Assembly: GCF_005885635.1 (NCBI RefSeq)
Contig: NZ_VATY01000005.1
Location: 351,507-415,506, forward strand
Reading direction: 5' to 3'
Length of the DNA stretch: 64,000 nt
Origin: Maribacter algarum (ex Zhang et al. 2020)
GTDB lineage: Bacteria > Bacteroidota > Bacteroidia > Flavobacteriales > Flavobacteriaceae
Part shown: in pieces, positions 9,782 to 18,185 of the stretch
Layout of the letters: every line of letters begins with the position of its first letter
Position numbering within the stretch: position 1 is the stretch's first letter
Notes under the pieces: model-generated
The model's input: only the letters and a program-made list of their open reading frames with translations
What the model was told of the DNA's origin: nothing
Database searches by the model: none
Position numbers and translations under genes: made by a program

Positions 9782-11062
9782 TTATTCTGAACGATTCTTG
9801 ATTCTATCTGCTTTTTGCTTTTCACTTAACCCTTGTCTGAAATAAACACCAGGAGCATGATTTACACGATGTTGTTTCATTTCTGGGTCATCAATATCTA
9901 AGCTGAGGTCACAGTCAAAACGCACCAATTTGGAACTAAACTTATCCCAATCGCCTGTTACATTTATGAAATGCGCCAATCCCCAAGTAATGCCCCGCCC
10001 ATCTTTGGTATTTGTAAAAGCATCAGGTACATGCGGTGCTGCGGCATAGGGCATGAGTTCGGTAATGGAGGCAATTTCAAAATTTACCCAATCTTCAGCA
10101 TACTGCACCGTGTTATGTTCTGGGCCATCTTTATAGACCAATGCGGCGACCCCTTTTTTAAACGGAAAAAGTGATGTTTCATGCCCTGAGGTAATAACCG
10201 GATTCAAGGGATGTTTGGTAAACGGCCCCAGTGGATTATCGGCAATTGCCAAGCCTTGCATGCGAACAAGTTCAGGCCTGTCATCAAAATCGGATTTATA
10301 ATAGATATAGATTTTTCCATCATGTACCAAGGGATACGGGTCGTGAATGGAATTCATGTCCCATTCTCCTTTTGCTCCATTCGGGATGACTATTTTATTC
10401 GCTGCAGTCCATGGCCCGTCAGGAGAATCGGCATACGAAACCGCAACCGGACAATCATCCCCGCCATTTTTTCCAGAGGCCACTGAAAATGCTTGATAGT
10501 ATAAATAGTATTTTCCCTTCCATTCTAAAATGTCGGTTGTTGTAACCGACCTATGGCCAACATTGGGTGCGGGTGGTCTTGGTATGGCAACTCCCTGTTC
10601 TTTCCAGGTAAAACCATCTTCCGAAGTTGCGTAATAAATATCCGCTAAATCCCAATCTGATGAAGGAATGGTATCGCTCGACTTTGCAGCATTCGGAATT
10701 CCCACAGGTGGTACAGGAGTTTCACGATGCGTATACCACACATAGTATTTGCCGTTGTAGAAAATGGTTTTGGAAGGGTCCCGACGCGAAATAGTGCCAT
10801 CATGATTATTGTAATCAAATCCCTCAAGCTCGGTATATTTAAATTGACTGAACAATTCATTGTTCTGGGGTCTTGGAGAACTGTAATCAGTGTAGATACG
10901 TTCCATTGCCGAGCTCATTGCTCTATTCGGTTTTTCCTCTGGTAGGTGAAAAGGAAATCCGTTTTGGTTCTTAACGACTTCTTGTTCCGAACTATTTTTC
11001 TCTTGTTTACAGGAAAAAAGAACCACTGAGAATAAAAAAAGTAACGCAATTGAATCTTTCAT
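9782..11062 (-). CDS. GH117 alpha-1,3-(3,6-anhydro-L-galactosidase)-like lipoprotein, copy B
   Basis: 426 aa from MKDSIALLFLFSVVLFSC, a clear lipoprotein signal; an upstream in-frame start exists but would bury the signal peptide. It matches the GH117 five-bladed beta-propeller: LFSQFKYTELEGFDYN, then SRRDPSKTIFYNGKYYVWYTHRET with the predicted catalytic-base Asp, IPSSDWDLADIYYATSEDG, VSYADSPDGPWT, IHDPYPLV and NPVITSGHET. Characterised members release 3,6-anhydro-L-galactose from neoagaro-oligosaccharides. This copy is the closer of the two in wording to the Zobellia enzyme as recalled. It lies 22 bases downstream of copy A, in one operon. Confidence 0.88.
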   Translation of the reverse strand: MKDSIALLFLFSVVLFSCKQEKNSSEQEVVKNQNGFPFHLPEEKPNRAMSSAMERIYTDYSSPRPQNNELFSQFKYTELEGFDYNNHDGTISRRDPSKTIFYNGKYYVWYTHRETPVPPVGIPNAAKSSDTIPSSDWDLADIYYATSEDGFTWKEQGVAIPRPPAPNVGHRSVTTTDILEWKGKYYLYYQAFSVASGKNGGDDCPVAVSYADSPDGPWTAANKIVIPNGAKGEWDMNSIHDPYPLVHDGKIYIYYKSDFDDRPELVRMQGLAIADNPLGPFTKHPLNPVITSGHETSLFPFKKGVAALVYKDGPEHNTVQYAEDWVNFEIASITELMPYAAAPHVPDAFTNTKDGRGITWGLAHFINVTGDWDKFSSKLVRFDCDLSLDIDDPEMKQHRVNHAPGVYFRQGLSEKQKADRIKNRSE

Positions 11063-11084
11063 GGGACAGATTTTAAATGAATGG

Positions 11085-12362
11085 CTATTTTTCGGTATTA
11101 TTCTTCTCTTGATCGAATCCCTGTTGAAAAAAAACATCCGGTTTATGCCAGACCGTACTTTTTTTAAATACTTGGGGATTGTCGTATTCCAAACTCAAAT
11201 CACAGTCAAAGCGCGCAATTATCGAATGTTGTTCGCCCGCTTCGCCAGCATTGACAAAATGACACAGTCCCCAAGTGAAACCTTTTCCGTAATTGGTATT
11301 TGTAAATGCATCGGTAAGATAAGGTGCTGCAGCGGTTGGTGTTAATGAAAGACTGGAAGCAATTCTAAAATTGACACCATCTTCTGAATATTGCATGGTT
11401 TCTCGTTCGTTTCCATCTCTAATCGTCAAAGCAGCTACTCCTTCTTTAAAAGGAAAATATGTGGTTTCATGCCCTGAGGTCATTACTGGATTTAATGGAT
11501 GTTTCTCAAATGGCCCCAATGGGTCGTCCCCAATAACCAATCCATGCCCAACGGCATATTGGTCCCTGATATCGGGCCATTTATTGAAAGCTGCTTTGTA
11601 GTACATATAGATTTTTCCTTTGAAGACAATAGGATGTGGATCATGGGTAGCATCTTGATCCCATTCCCCTTTTTTACCAAAAGGAATGACTTCTGATGCG
11701 CCATGTGTCCATGGCCCGTCAGGAGAATCGGCATAGGAAACGGAAACAGGGCACCAATCGCCACGAAGCCCGCTTGGTTCACTAAATGCCTGATAGTAGA
11801 GATAGTATTTTCCCTTCCAAATCAAGATGTCCGGAGTCGCAACTGAACGCCATCCAGAATTTGGTTTTTTAGGTCTGGCAACGGCTATGTCTTGTTCTTC
11901 CCAAGTAATTCCATCTTCACTGGTAGCATACCAGATATCACATAGGTCCCAATCTGTTGACGGAATTTCATCGGTAGTCTTGCTAGCATTCCGTGCCCCG
12001 ATTGGTGGAACAGTGGTTTGCCGTTTTGTATAATAGATATAGTATTTTCCATCGACCTTGATTGGTCTTGAAGGGTCACGTCTTGTAACGGTTCCATCGC
12101 CATTATTATAATCAAAACCTTTTAGCCGGGTATATTTGAATTGGGAAAAAAGCTCGTTGTCGTGTATGCCTTTGCCCGGATAACCGAACATCCGTTCCGT
12201 GGCAGCACTCATTGGAATATTGGGTTTCTCGTCCGGCGTTTTATGTGGAAAAACTGCAGTTGTTTTTTCCACTGAAACTGGTTCAGATTTGGTTTCCGGT
12301 TCCCCACAAGAAAATAGTAGAAAGACGATGGGAATATGCAATACGAATCTAAAAATTTTCAT
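11085..12362 (-). CDS. GH117 alpha-1,3-(3,6-anhydro-L-galactosidase)-like lipoprotein, copy A
   Basis: 425 aa with lipobox Cys19 (VFLLFSC). It shows the same propeller landmarks as its neighbour: LFSQFKYTRLKGFDYN, VTRRDPSRPIKVDGKYYIYYTKRQT, IPSTDWDLCDIWYATSEDG, VSYADSPDGPWT, THDPHPIV and NPVMTSGHET. The two copies are clearly homologous but diverged throughout (for example RPIKVDGKYY against KTIFYNGKYY), so this is an old duplication or two separate acquisitions, and they may differ in substrate. GH117 enzymes dimerise and share active-site parts, so a heteromer is possible, though nothing shows it. It starts 20 bases after the FMN-motif gene. Confidence 0.88.
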   Translation of the reverse strand: MKIFRFVLHIPIVFLLFSCGEPETKSEPVSVEKTTAVFPHKTPDEKPNIPMSAATERMFGYPGKGIHDNELFSQFKYTRLKGFDYNNGDGTVTRRDPSRPIKVDGKYYIYYTKRQTTVPPIGARNASKTTDEIPSTDWDLCDIWYATSEDGITWEEQDIAVARPKKPNSGWRSVATPDILIWKGKYYLYYQAFSEPSGLRGDWCPVSVSYADSPDGPWTHGASEVIPFGKKGEWDQDATHDPHPIVFKGKIYMYYKAAFNKWPDIRDQYAVGHGLVIGDDPLGPFEKHPLNPVMTSGHETTYFPFKEGVAALTIRDGNERETMQYSEDGVNFRIASSLSLTPTAAAPYLTDAFTNTNYGKGFTWGLCHFVNAGEAGEQHSIIARFDCDLSLEYDNPQVFKKSTVWHKPDVFFQQGFDQEKNNTEK

Positions 12363-12381
12363 TCTTGGTCGGTTTAAGTTC

Positions 12382-13467
12382 TCACTTTAAATCTTCTAGA
12401 AATTCCTGGGCCAAATAGGCGTAGGTCTGATTTTCGGACTTTGAAAATTCTAGAATGTTGTTAAGAGTTTGGGCATTCAATACCTCGCTATTGGATAAGT
12501 GGGTCAAAAAGGCCTTAATTTGATTCTTGCTCATAACACCCAATTTTTCCGAAAGCACTTCAAGTACATAATTAGGTGCCTCATCCAAATATTTCATCAT
12601 CTGGCTTTTACTGCTGGCATCCACCACGTCAAAAGCTTCCCAAAATGGACGTTGCAATTTGGGTGCATCTTTAAACTTTGTGGTCAATCGTTTGGTAATA
12701 ATACTTCGGACAAGAGGCGTACTGGTTCTAAACACATCGGCCAGTTGTTTATAATGTTCTTTGTAATCTAACCTATCCATTTTTCCCATCGCAAAAATCT
12801 GATACTCCGGATTGATGCTATACAGCATATCCAAGATCATTTGCCTATCCAAAATCGATAAGGAATGTGTTTTCAATTGTTCTTGAATATCTCCATGAAC
12901 CAAGTGCCATGCAGTATAGCAAGAATAGAGCGCTCCTGAAACCACTGATTCCTTTACCCTTGCAATAGTGGCCCCTGAAACGGCGTCAACTCCATTTACC
13001 GTTCTCATTTTGGGTTTTTCAACTAGTTGGTCAATGCGTCTTCGGCCCATTAAGTTTTTATCGTCTGCCAACAGCCTGTGCAGTTTTTGATAATCTGCTT
13101 CCCCAAATTCGTCATGGTCATGTTTGGTCAACGGCATCGTCGGATACCGGTCAAAACCTGCATACTCTCCCAGGAGCGTCCAATAGAATTTGATGTTCAT
13201 CAACTTACATTCACCATCTGCGCAAACCGGGGTAGTGATTTCTGAAGTATATAAGACCGGGACTTTCCTTTCGTTGACCAGTGCGAGAATCTCTTGTTTA
13301 TTAGTAGAATCCACTTCTATAAAAAATTCGGTGGGCTGGGGAGTCAATTGTGTTCCTTCCTTCCAGCTCAAAACAAAATATTCCGGAGGATTATCCATAG
13401 GAACTTCTACAGTTCTATTACCCATTAACAGAATCCCAATTAGTACAATAAATAATAGTTTTCTCAT
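12382..13467 (-). CDS. Secreted protein with FMN-binding-type covalent flavinylation motif and helical-repeat tail
   Basis: 361 aa with a hydrophobic export signal (LLFIVLIGILLMG). Residues about 75-200 read like an FMN_bind-type domain: TTPVCADGECK (Cys82, Cys87), FYWTLLGEYAGF, PLTKHDHDEF, then D161-A-V-S-G-A-T167, which fits exactly the DxxSGAT site where the transferase ApbE attaches FMN to Thr. Residues about 205-361 are amphipathic helices resembling HEAT-like repeats. Its start overlaps the stop of the secreted FAD oxidoreductase by 4 bases (ATGA), so translation is coupled and a redox partnership is likely. No ApbE gene is in the window. No established name is known to me; the flavinylation is inferred from the motif. 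Confidence 0.75.
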   Translation of the reverse strand: MRKLLFIVLIGILLMGNRTVEVPMDNPPEYFVLSWKEGTQLTPQPTEFFIEVDSTNKQEILALVNERKVPVLYTSEITTPVCADGECKLMNIKFYWTLLGEYAGFDRYPTMPLTKHDHDEFGEADYQKLHRLLADDKNLMGRRRIDQLVEKPKMRTVNGVDAVSGATIARVKESVVSGALYSCYTAWHLVHGDIQEQLKTHSLSILDRQMILDMLYSINPEYQIFAMGKMDRLDYKEHYKQLADVFRTSTPLVRSIITKRLTTKFKDAPKLQRPFWEAFDVVDASSKSQMMKYLDEAPNYVLEVLSEKLGVMSKNQIKAFLTHLSNSEVLNAQTLNNILEFSKSENQTYAYLAQEFLEDLK

Positions 13468-15260
13468 TTTTTTGACTCTGGAATTTTTTTGAATTTCTGA
13501 TTCTCTATCAAGGCCAAATACTCATCCAAATAGCCGGTATAGATTTCTCTTGGATTCACATCATATTTTTTACATAAGGCAGCTGCGAAACCCACGGCAG
13601 CTCCCATTTGTCCAGTAGTTCGCATTACCCTTGGCCCACCAAGCCCGGCATGGGAACAACTGAAATTTCTCCCTGCCATAAATAGATTTGATATGTTTTT
13701 GGAATACAAACTGCGATAGGGTATATAATATTCCGGGGTTTTATAAAACAAAGCTTCGGAAATGAAATCGGGATTCTCCTCATCTTCCAAAACGGTTTGG
13801 TAATGTATATCCACATCGCGAATTTCGATAACCACTCCATCAGGGAATTTGCGTCCTTCCTTGGCATCGTTGAACGTAAAAATATGGTCACCGACCAGTC
13901 TTCTCGATTCTCTTTTTCCAACTAAGGAAGAAACCCATTCCAATTTTCTGTTGGCATTTGTTGGATCTTTTTTGGCATTTGCAAACGATCCATAAATGGC
14001 GCGTAACATATGATCACGAATATCTTCGGCATCATCAATTTGGTTATGGTCCGGACTACTGAATTCCCATTGCCATTCTCCGGCAACCCGTGCATACTTT
14101 CTTGCAACGGGCATGGCCCAAGAGACTTCGGGGAAAGTATGTTTAGTATTTGTTTCTTTCGACCCCCATAAAACTGAAGAACCCATCACCGCATCGTCTG
14201 GTTCTGAAGGTGTCCACAATTCGCCATGTTCTTCCCAAACTTCTCCGTATTCTTCAGAACTTTCACGACCATAATTGAATTCCGCCCCCGCCCAGTATCC
14301 AATCCATCCGTCTCCTGTAGAGTCAACAAATCTTGGTGCTTCAAATCGAATTCGTTCACCAGTCGAAGTATGTCTCGCATCTACATATTGAATGCTATTA
14401 TTTTCAGCTTTTGCATCATAGGCCCTATGATTTAAAAACAAATCGATATTCTCATAACTTTTGACATTATCATCGCGCTTTTTCTGGTCCAATTTAGCTT
14501 CGGCACTTCCGTTCGGATAATGCTCCGTATCGATTTTTTTTAGGATGCGTTCAAAATTTCCATAGATACCCAAGGTATGCACCCGAATCTCCTCGCTGGC
14601 ATTTCCACCTAAAACCGGTCGGTCATGAATCAAAGCGACTTTGAGTCCTTCTTCTGCCGCTGCAATAGATGCGGCACAACCTGCAAGTCCACCACCTACA
14701 ACTACTAAATCATAGGATTTTGTAATCGGTGGAGCATTTGGTTCGGACTTGGTCTTCTTTCGCCATTCAGCCAACTTTTTGGTAGAAGAGGGAGGTTCTT
14801 CTTTTTTAGTTGAAAAATAGATAGCATCGCATCGTCCGTCGAATCCGGTCAAATCGACCAGTTCCATATCAATTTCTTTTTCGGACACCTTTATTTTATC
14901 GACATATTCCCAGCCCCAGCCTGAACGCTGACCTAAGATCTTTTTTAAAGGTTTTCCATCGATTTTTAGTTGAAATCTACCTGGAGCCTCCCAATCTCCG
15001 GGCACCCAATTTTTAGTGCGGACCCAAACATGATATTCTCCGTCAGATTCAAATCTGACCTTAGTAATAGCATTTTTAACCGGTTCTCCAATTCCGTGTG
15101 CCAATAAGTAGGGAGACCCCATTTGTTGTTCGAATTGTGGGTCTACGGTCCATCCCCCAGGGTTGTCAAAACTTTCAGCCTCGACTAAAACATCTTGTGC
15201 ATAGGAACCGGAATGGATAAGAAATAAAAATATTAGGGTAAGCACATTTTTCATATTCAA
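13464..15260 (-). CDS. Secreted carbohydrate-binding-module/FAD-dependent oxidoreductase fusion
   Basis: 598 aa. A Sec signal peptide (LIFLFLIHSGSYAQ) is followed by a beta-sandwich region, residues about 23-150, beginning DVLVEAESFDNPGGW, which resembles CBM35/CBM6-type modules. After a KKTKSEPNAPP linker comes an FAD_oxidored-type domain with the dinucleotide motif VVVGGGLAGCAAS near residue 185 and the C-terminal FAD motif NLFMAGRNFSCSHAGLGGPRVMRT. It is the first gene of the minus-strand operon and overlaps the flavinylation-motif gene by 4 bases. It probably oxidises a galactan-derived sugar outside the cytoplasm; the signal is Sec-like without twin arginines, so FAD would have to be loaded after export. 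Substrate unknown. Confidence 0.82.
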   Translation of the reverse strand: MNMKNVLTLIFLFLIHSGSYAQDVLVEAESFDNPGGWTVDPQFEQQMGSPYLLAHGIGEPVKNAITKVRFESDGEYHVWVRTKNWVPGDWEAPGRFQLKIDGKPLKKILGQRSGWGWEYVDKIKVSEKEIDMELVDLTGFDGRCDAIYFSTKKEEPPSSTKKLAEWRKKTKSEPNAPPITKSYDLVVVGGGLAGCAASIAAAEEGLKVALIHDRPVLGGNASEEIRVHTLGIYGNFERILKKIDTEHYPNGSAEAKLDQKKRDDNVKSYENIDLFLNHRAYDAKAENNSIQYVDARHTSTGERIRFEAPRFVDSTGDGWIGYWAGAEFNYGRESSEEYGEVWEEHGELWTPSEPDDAVMGSSVLWGSKETNTKHTFPEVSWAMPVARKYARVAGEWQWEFSSPDHNQIDDAEDIRDHMLRAIYGSFANAKKDPTNANRKLEWVSSLVGKRESRRLVGDHIFTFNDAKEGRKFPDGVVIEIRDVDIHYQTVLEDEENPDFISEALFYKTPEYYIPYRSLYSKNISNLFMAGRNFSCSHAGLGGPRVMRTTGQMGAAVGFAAALCKKYDVNPREIYTGYLDEYLALIENQKFKKIPESKK

Positions 15261-15591
15261 GGAAATAATAGTGTTTCTTATTTAACTGCTGATCATCTTT
15301 CAGCGTTGGTGATGGTGCCATCATTATTTTTAAAAATAAGCTACTATACGTTTCAAGAACTAGCACTTATTATCAAGTAGTAATATTATTTTAACTTCAT
15401 TTACCAAAATGATAAAATACGCCTTAAGTAACTAATCAGACCTTTAACCATTTCATGCTTATTTGGTTTTACATCATTATAAATAAAGTACATTAAATAT
15501 AAGAAATGGTAATTTTAATATTGGGATTATCAACTAGACAAGATATGTACAACAAAACTTAGAATAGCCTTGGTGGAACTACCGTAAGATA
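15261..15591. other. Intergenic, AT-rich, no gene seen
   Basis: This 331-base stretch lies upstream of the FAD oxidoreductase gene and downstream of the recombinase relic. It should contain the promoter of the minus-strand operon, but no convincing TTG/TAnnTTTG pair was found on that strand. It is also the junction between the polysaccharide locus and the relic of the older integrative element; homology to the intact recombinase region ends right at the stop codon of the relic. Confidence 0.5.
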
Positions 15592-16302
15592 TTAATATTT
15601 CTCCCGAAGCTTATCCATATCCTCTTTTAATTTCTGGTCGATAACTTTAGCATAAATCTGAGTGGTCTTTTAAGATTGATGCCCCAGCATTTTGCTAATC
15701 GATTCAATTGGTATTCCATTATCAAGGGTTACAGTGGTTGCGAAAGTATGTCTAGCCAAGTGGAAGGTCAGATGCTTTGCTATATTGCATGCGTCTGCTA
15801 TTTCTTTTAAGTAGGCATTTGTTCTTTGATTACTAATTACAGGTAAGAGCAAGCCATTTTGTGCAGTAATAGGATGATCTGCATATTTTAATATGATTTC
15901 TTCTGCAGCAGGAAGTAGGGAAATGGTACTTCGAGAATCAGTTTTTGAACGATTAATTTTTATCCTTCGAGTTCCATTCATTTTCAAAACGACATGGTTT
16001 TGAGATAACTTTTGGACATCCCTCTAGGTCAATCCCGTAAAGCAACAAAACAAAAATGTCCCGAAGCTGTTCCAACCTCTTGATTCCAAATCATCAATGT
16101 AGCGGTTTAAATCAATTCCTTTTTGACTCGAACCCTTGTCTCTACCTTTTATGGAATTCCAGTTTTCAGGCTTAATTTTACGTTTTATACTAAATTCAGA
16201 GCGATTGCCATTTACGGTTATTCGTATGTATATCGGAGCTTTACCGCGATTATTTAATCTGCCTGTTCTTAGGTAACTTAAGATTGCAAATGAATTGGAC
16301 AC
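15592..16302 (-). pseudogene. Decayed tyrosine recombinase, duplicate of the intact integrase at 42871
   Basis: Both ends match the intact integrase closely: MSNSFAILSYLRTGRL at the N-terminus (16302) and HLTFHLARHTFATTVTL with MLGHQS at the C-terminus. About 496 bp of the middle is missing; the joint at CTCTT (near 16075-16080) matches a CTCTT present at both deletion ends in the intact copy, and the loss shifts the frame. A further stop (TAA after MLGHQS, near 15670) comes from a local change in a run of T/A, and FCCFTGLT is followed by another stop. The catalytic Tyr is cut off, so the gene is dead. Its flank towards 16563 also matches the flank of the intact gene. Confidence 0.92.
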
Positions 16303-16417
16303 TATAATTGTTTGTTTTTCATTTTTTTTACCATTTTAAGTTGATAAAAATATTTCCGTAATAATCTGATATACAATTTTTAAACACCCTTCTGGTGTCC
16401 ATTTTTATGGATTTAAT

Positions 16418-16437
16418 AAGTGCGCACCGAATAGCGC
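16418..16437. repeat. Copy 1 of the GTGCGC-N8-GCGCAC palindromic repeat (one arm mutated)
   Basis: AAGTGCGCACCGAATAGCGC, followed by TCC instead of ACC, so one base of the right arm is changed. It lies between the recombinase relic and the att repeat and is equivalent in place to the copy at 44195. It is a possible recombinase or directionality-factor binding site. Confidence 0.6.
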
Positions 16438-16526
16438 TCCAAATTGGATGATTTTCAATGATATCAAATGGATGAAGAAAAAAGAAAAGCCTATAAATCA
16501 ATGATTTAAAGGCTTTTTGAATATTT

Positions 16527-16563
16527 TATGAAGTCTAAAAGTGACCTGGCTGGGGCTCGAACC
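16527..16563. repeat. Internal attachment site: 37-bp direct repeat including the tRNA-Lys 3' end
   Basis: These 37 bases are identical to 44306-44342, including 22 bases (16542-16563) that equal the 3' end of the tRNA-Lys gene (T-arm and acceptor stem). The sequences part right after GAACC: here TCAG, in the tRNA CAGG. This marks one end of the 27.8-kb younger element. Because a recombinase relic sits on its outer side with the same spacing as the intact pair, it is also the former integrase-end site of an older element. Confidence 0.88.
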
Positions 16564-16610
16564 TCAGTTGTAATCATTTGATATTCAAAAAGTTAAAATC
16601 AGTATTTTTA

Positions 16611-16630
16611 AAGTGCGCACCGAATAGCGC
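16611..16630. repeat. Copy 2 of the GTGCGC-N8-GCGCAC palindromic repeat
   Basis: AAGTGCGCACCGAATAGCGC followed by ACC gives the perfect inverted repeat GTGCGC/GCGCAC with 8 bases between. It lies just inside the far end of the younger element, about 50 bases from the att repeat, whereas the copies at 16418 and 44195 sit on the integrase side of each att. Sites on both arms fit recombinase arm-type or accessory sites. Confidence 0.65.
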
Positions 16631-16725
16631 ACCTGTTTGTATTTATATATTTAATGAACTTATATCTATTCAAATGTCGGTAAATTCTATTCGAAAGTCA
16701 AGAACTAGTATGTAATCGTAATTAC

Positions 16726-16953
16726 TTATTCAAAATTTATATTTAAACGAGAGTAAAAAACACGGAAAATTACCTTTGTTTTATTGAAAGGAGTAAAAAC
16801 TACCTCTATTGATTTTAGTTGTGAATTAGGAACATTAAGTTTTGATTCAGGTTTATTGGGAAAAACTAATCTTCTTTCCAATGAATAAATTTTCCTGTTT
16901 CTGGGGTTCCAGCATTTTCCCCACTTCGAAATAAACGACATAATCCGCTGCAC
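16726..16953 (-). CDS. Small hypothetical protein, possibly a remnant
   Basis: 75 aa, basic, with no recognisable domain. It lies downstream of the bfmA-like gene in the same orientation, where related elements carry the relaxase gene. The length is far too short for a relaxase and no relaxase motif is seen, so it could be a fragment left after deletion or a chance frame. Confidence 0.25.
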   Translation of the reverse strand: MQRIMSFISKWGKCWNPRNRKIYSLERRLVFPNKPESKLNVPNSQLKSIEVVFTPFNKTKVIFRVFYSRLNINFE

Positions 16954-17003
16954 AATTCGAATAACATTTCCCTGATTTCTGTGGTGTGATCACTATGAAC
17001 TTA

Positions 17004-17573
17004 TCATGAATCTTTTAAGCCCCTTTTGAAACGTGCTACCTCTTCCCTTGTAATTTCGATTTTCAGATAATCCTTTCCAAAGCGGTTCTTCACTAGTTCG
17101 ATTTTATCCAAAAGGTATTTCATTCGATCTTGGGTTTCTTCCAATTTTTGATTGGCTCGATGGTATTTCATTTTTAACTTCACGGCCTTTATCCTTATGG
17201 TTTCCATAGAATCGGAATCGGTTTTTTTCGGCTCAAATATCTTGGGTACATATCTTTTATAATCCTCTTGAAAAAGTGACTTCAACATCATTTCAATGTT
17301 CATTAACGGAATATTTAGAGACTTTTCAATAGCCTTCGAAATTGCGATTCCCGCCTCTATGCGCTTACGATTTTTATCTTGACCGGCTATGATATCCTTT
17401 CCAAAACGTTGGTGGGGCGAGTAGTTGTGCCATTCAAAAAAGTCCATCATTGCCGTCAAGGTTTCGGCATGGGAACGTGCCACTTTTTTTGAGAATACCC
17501 GAAACCGAAGGGCAACGGCGAAACGGATACTAATGGCCGAATACGGATACTTATATTTTCTCTTTTCTTTCAT
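17004..17573 (-). CDS. BfmA/BtgA-type mobilisation protein
   Basis: 189 aa. The N-terminal half reads AISIRFAVALRFRVFSKKVARSHAETLTAMMDFFEWHNYSP, the signature of the BfmA/BtgA family of mobilisation accessory proteins of Bacteroidetes, which bind oriT as small helix-rich DNA-binding proteins. The C-terminal half (about 125-175) is a charged coiled-coil (RANQKLEETQDRMKYLLDKIELV). In the known elements it is followed by a relaxase gene; here none is visible. The stretch upstream (17716-17750) has a stem-loop that could be the transfer origin. Confidence 0.75.
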   Translation of the reverse strand: MKEKRKYKYPYSAISIRFAVALRFRVFSKKVARSHAETLTAMMDFFEWHNYSPHQRFGKDIIAGQDKNRKRIEAGIAISKAIEKSLNIPLMNIEMMLKSLFQEDYKRYVPKIFEPKKTDSDSMETIRIKAVKLKMKYHRANQKLEETQDRMKYLLDKIELVKNRFGKDYLKIEITREEVARFKRGLKDS

Positions 17574-17954
17574 TTTTACAGTAAATTTTTTAATGTTTTC
17601 AGGGGTTTCGGAGCTTTTTACAGTAAAATATCCTATCTATTGATTTATTAAAAACTATCGCACTACCTCATAAAACACTCATTTTCAAGGTATTGAAAAT
17701 AGAATCAAATATCATAACACCGCTTTAGCGTGTTGTCCTCTTGCTATTCCTTTTTCCCCCGCAGGGGAAAAAATAAATACCTTTACTTCAAGGTAAAGGC
17801 TCTCGTTTCTAAAGTTGAAAAAGGCATCCATTTTAAGAAGGTTAAAGCTATTTTTTTATGGATTCAATATGAATTATTGAGAAGTGTTGCATTTTCTAAA
17901 ATAGAAAAGGGCAACTTTTTGAAAGTCGCCCCATGCATTCAAAATCTTCTTGCT
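17574..17954. other. Intergenic with stem-loops, candidate oriT region
   Basis: About 380 bases with no convincing gene. It contains an imperfect stem-loop AACACCGC-TTTA-GCGTGTT (17716-17734, one bulge) followed by GTCCTCTTGC, then a long stem TTTTTCCCC-CGCA-GGGGAAAAA (17751-17773). The position directly upstream of the bfmA-like gene is where oriT lies in related mobilisable elements. No nick site can be proven from sequence alone. Confidence 0.35.
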
Positions 17955-18173
17955 TTAAATAGTGAACATGAATTGGTAATTATAAAGGTTCTTAATAGCT
18001 TCCTCTTCCAAAATTTCTTGATAGTCCAAATGATTTTCTTGGGCATATATTTTCATTTCAGAACCGAATTTTATTTCAACTTCTATCTTGGATTGCTCCA
18101 TCAATTTTTCCTGTGTATCTCCGTCCAGATTATTGAAATTTAGACGAAACGGTATATCTATATTAATATCCAT
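17955..18173 (-). CDS. Small acidic hypothetical protein of the transfer module
   Basis: 72 aa (MDINIDIPFRLNFNNLDGDT...). Acidic and mostly helical in composition, with no known domain recognised. It lies 12 bases downstream of the radC-like gene on the same strand, so co-expression is likely. It is plausible as a real small gene because spacing is tight and no better frame overlaps. Confidence 0.5.
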   Translation of the reverse strand: MDINIDIPFRLNFNNLDGDTQEKLMEQSKIEVEIKFGSEMKIYAQENHLDYQEILEEEAIKNLYNYQFMFTI

Positions 18174-18185
18174 ACGATTTGAATT

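Noticed and set aside
17730..18143. 137-codon plus-strand frame between bfmA and the radC-like gene
   Set aside because: Composition is Phe/Leu/Lys-rich with no motif, and it overlaps the more plausible minus-strand small gene.
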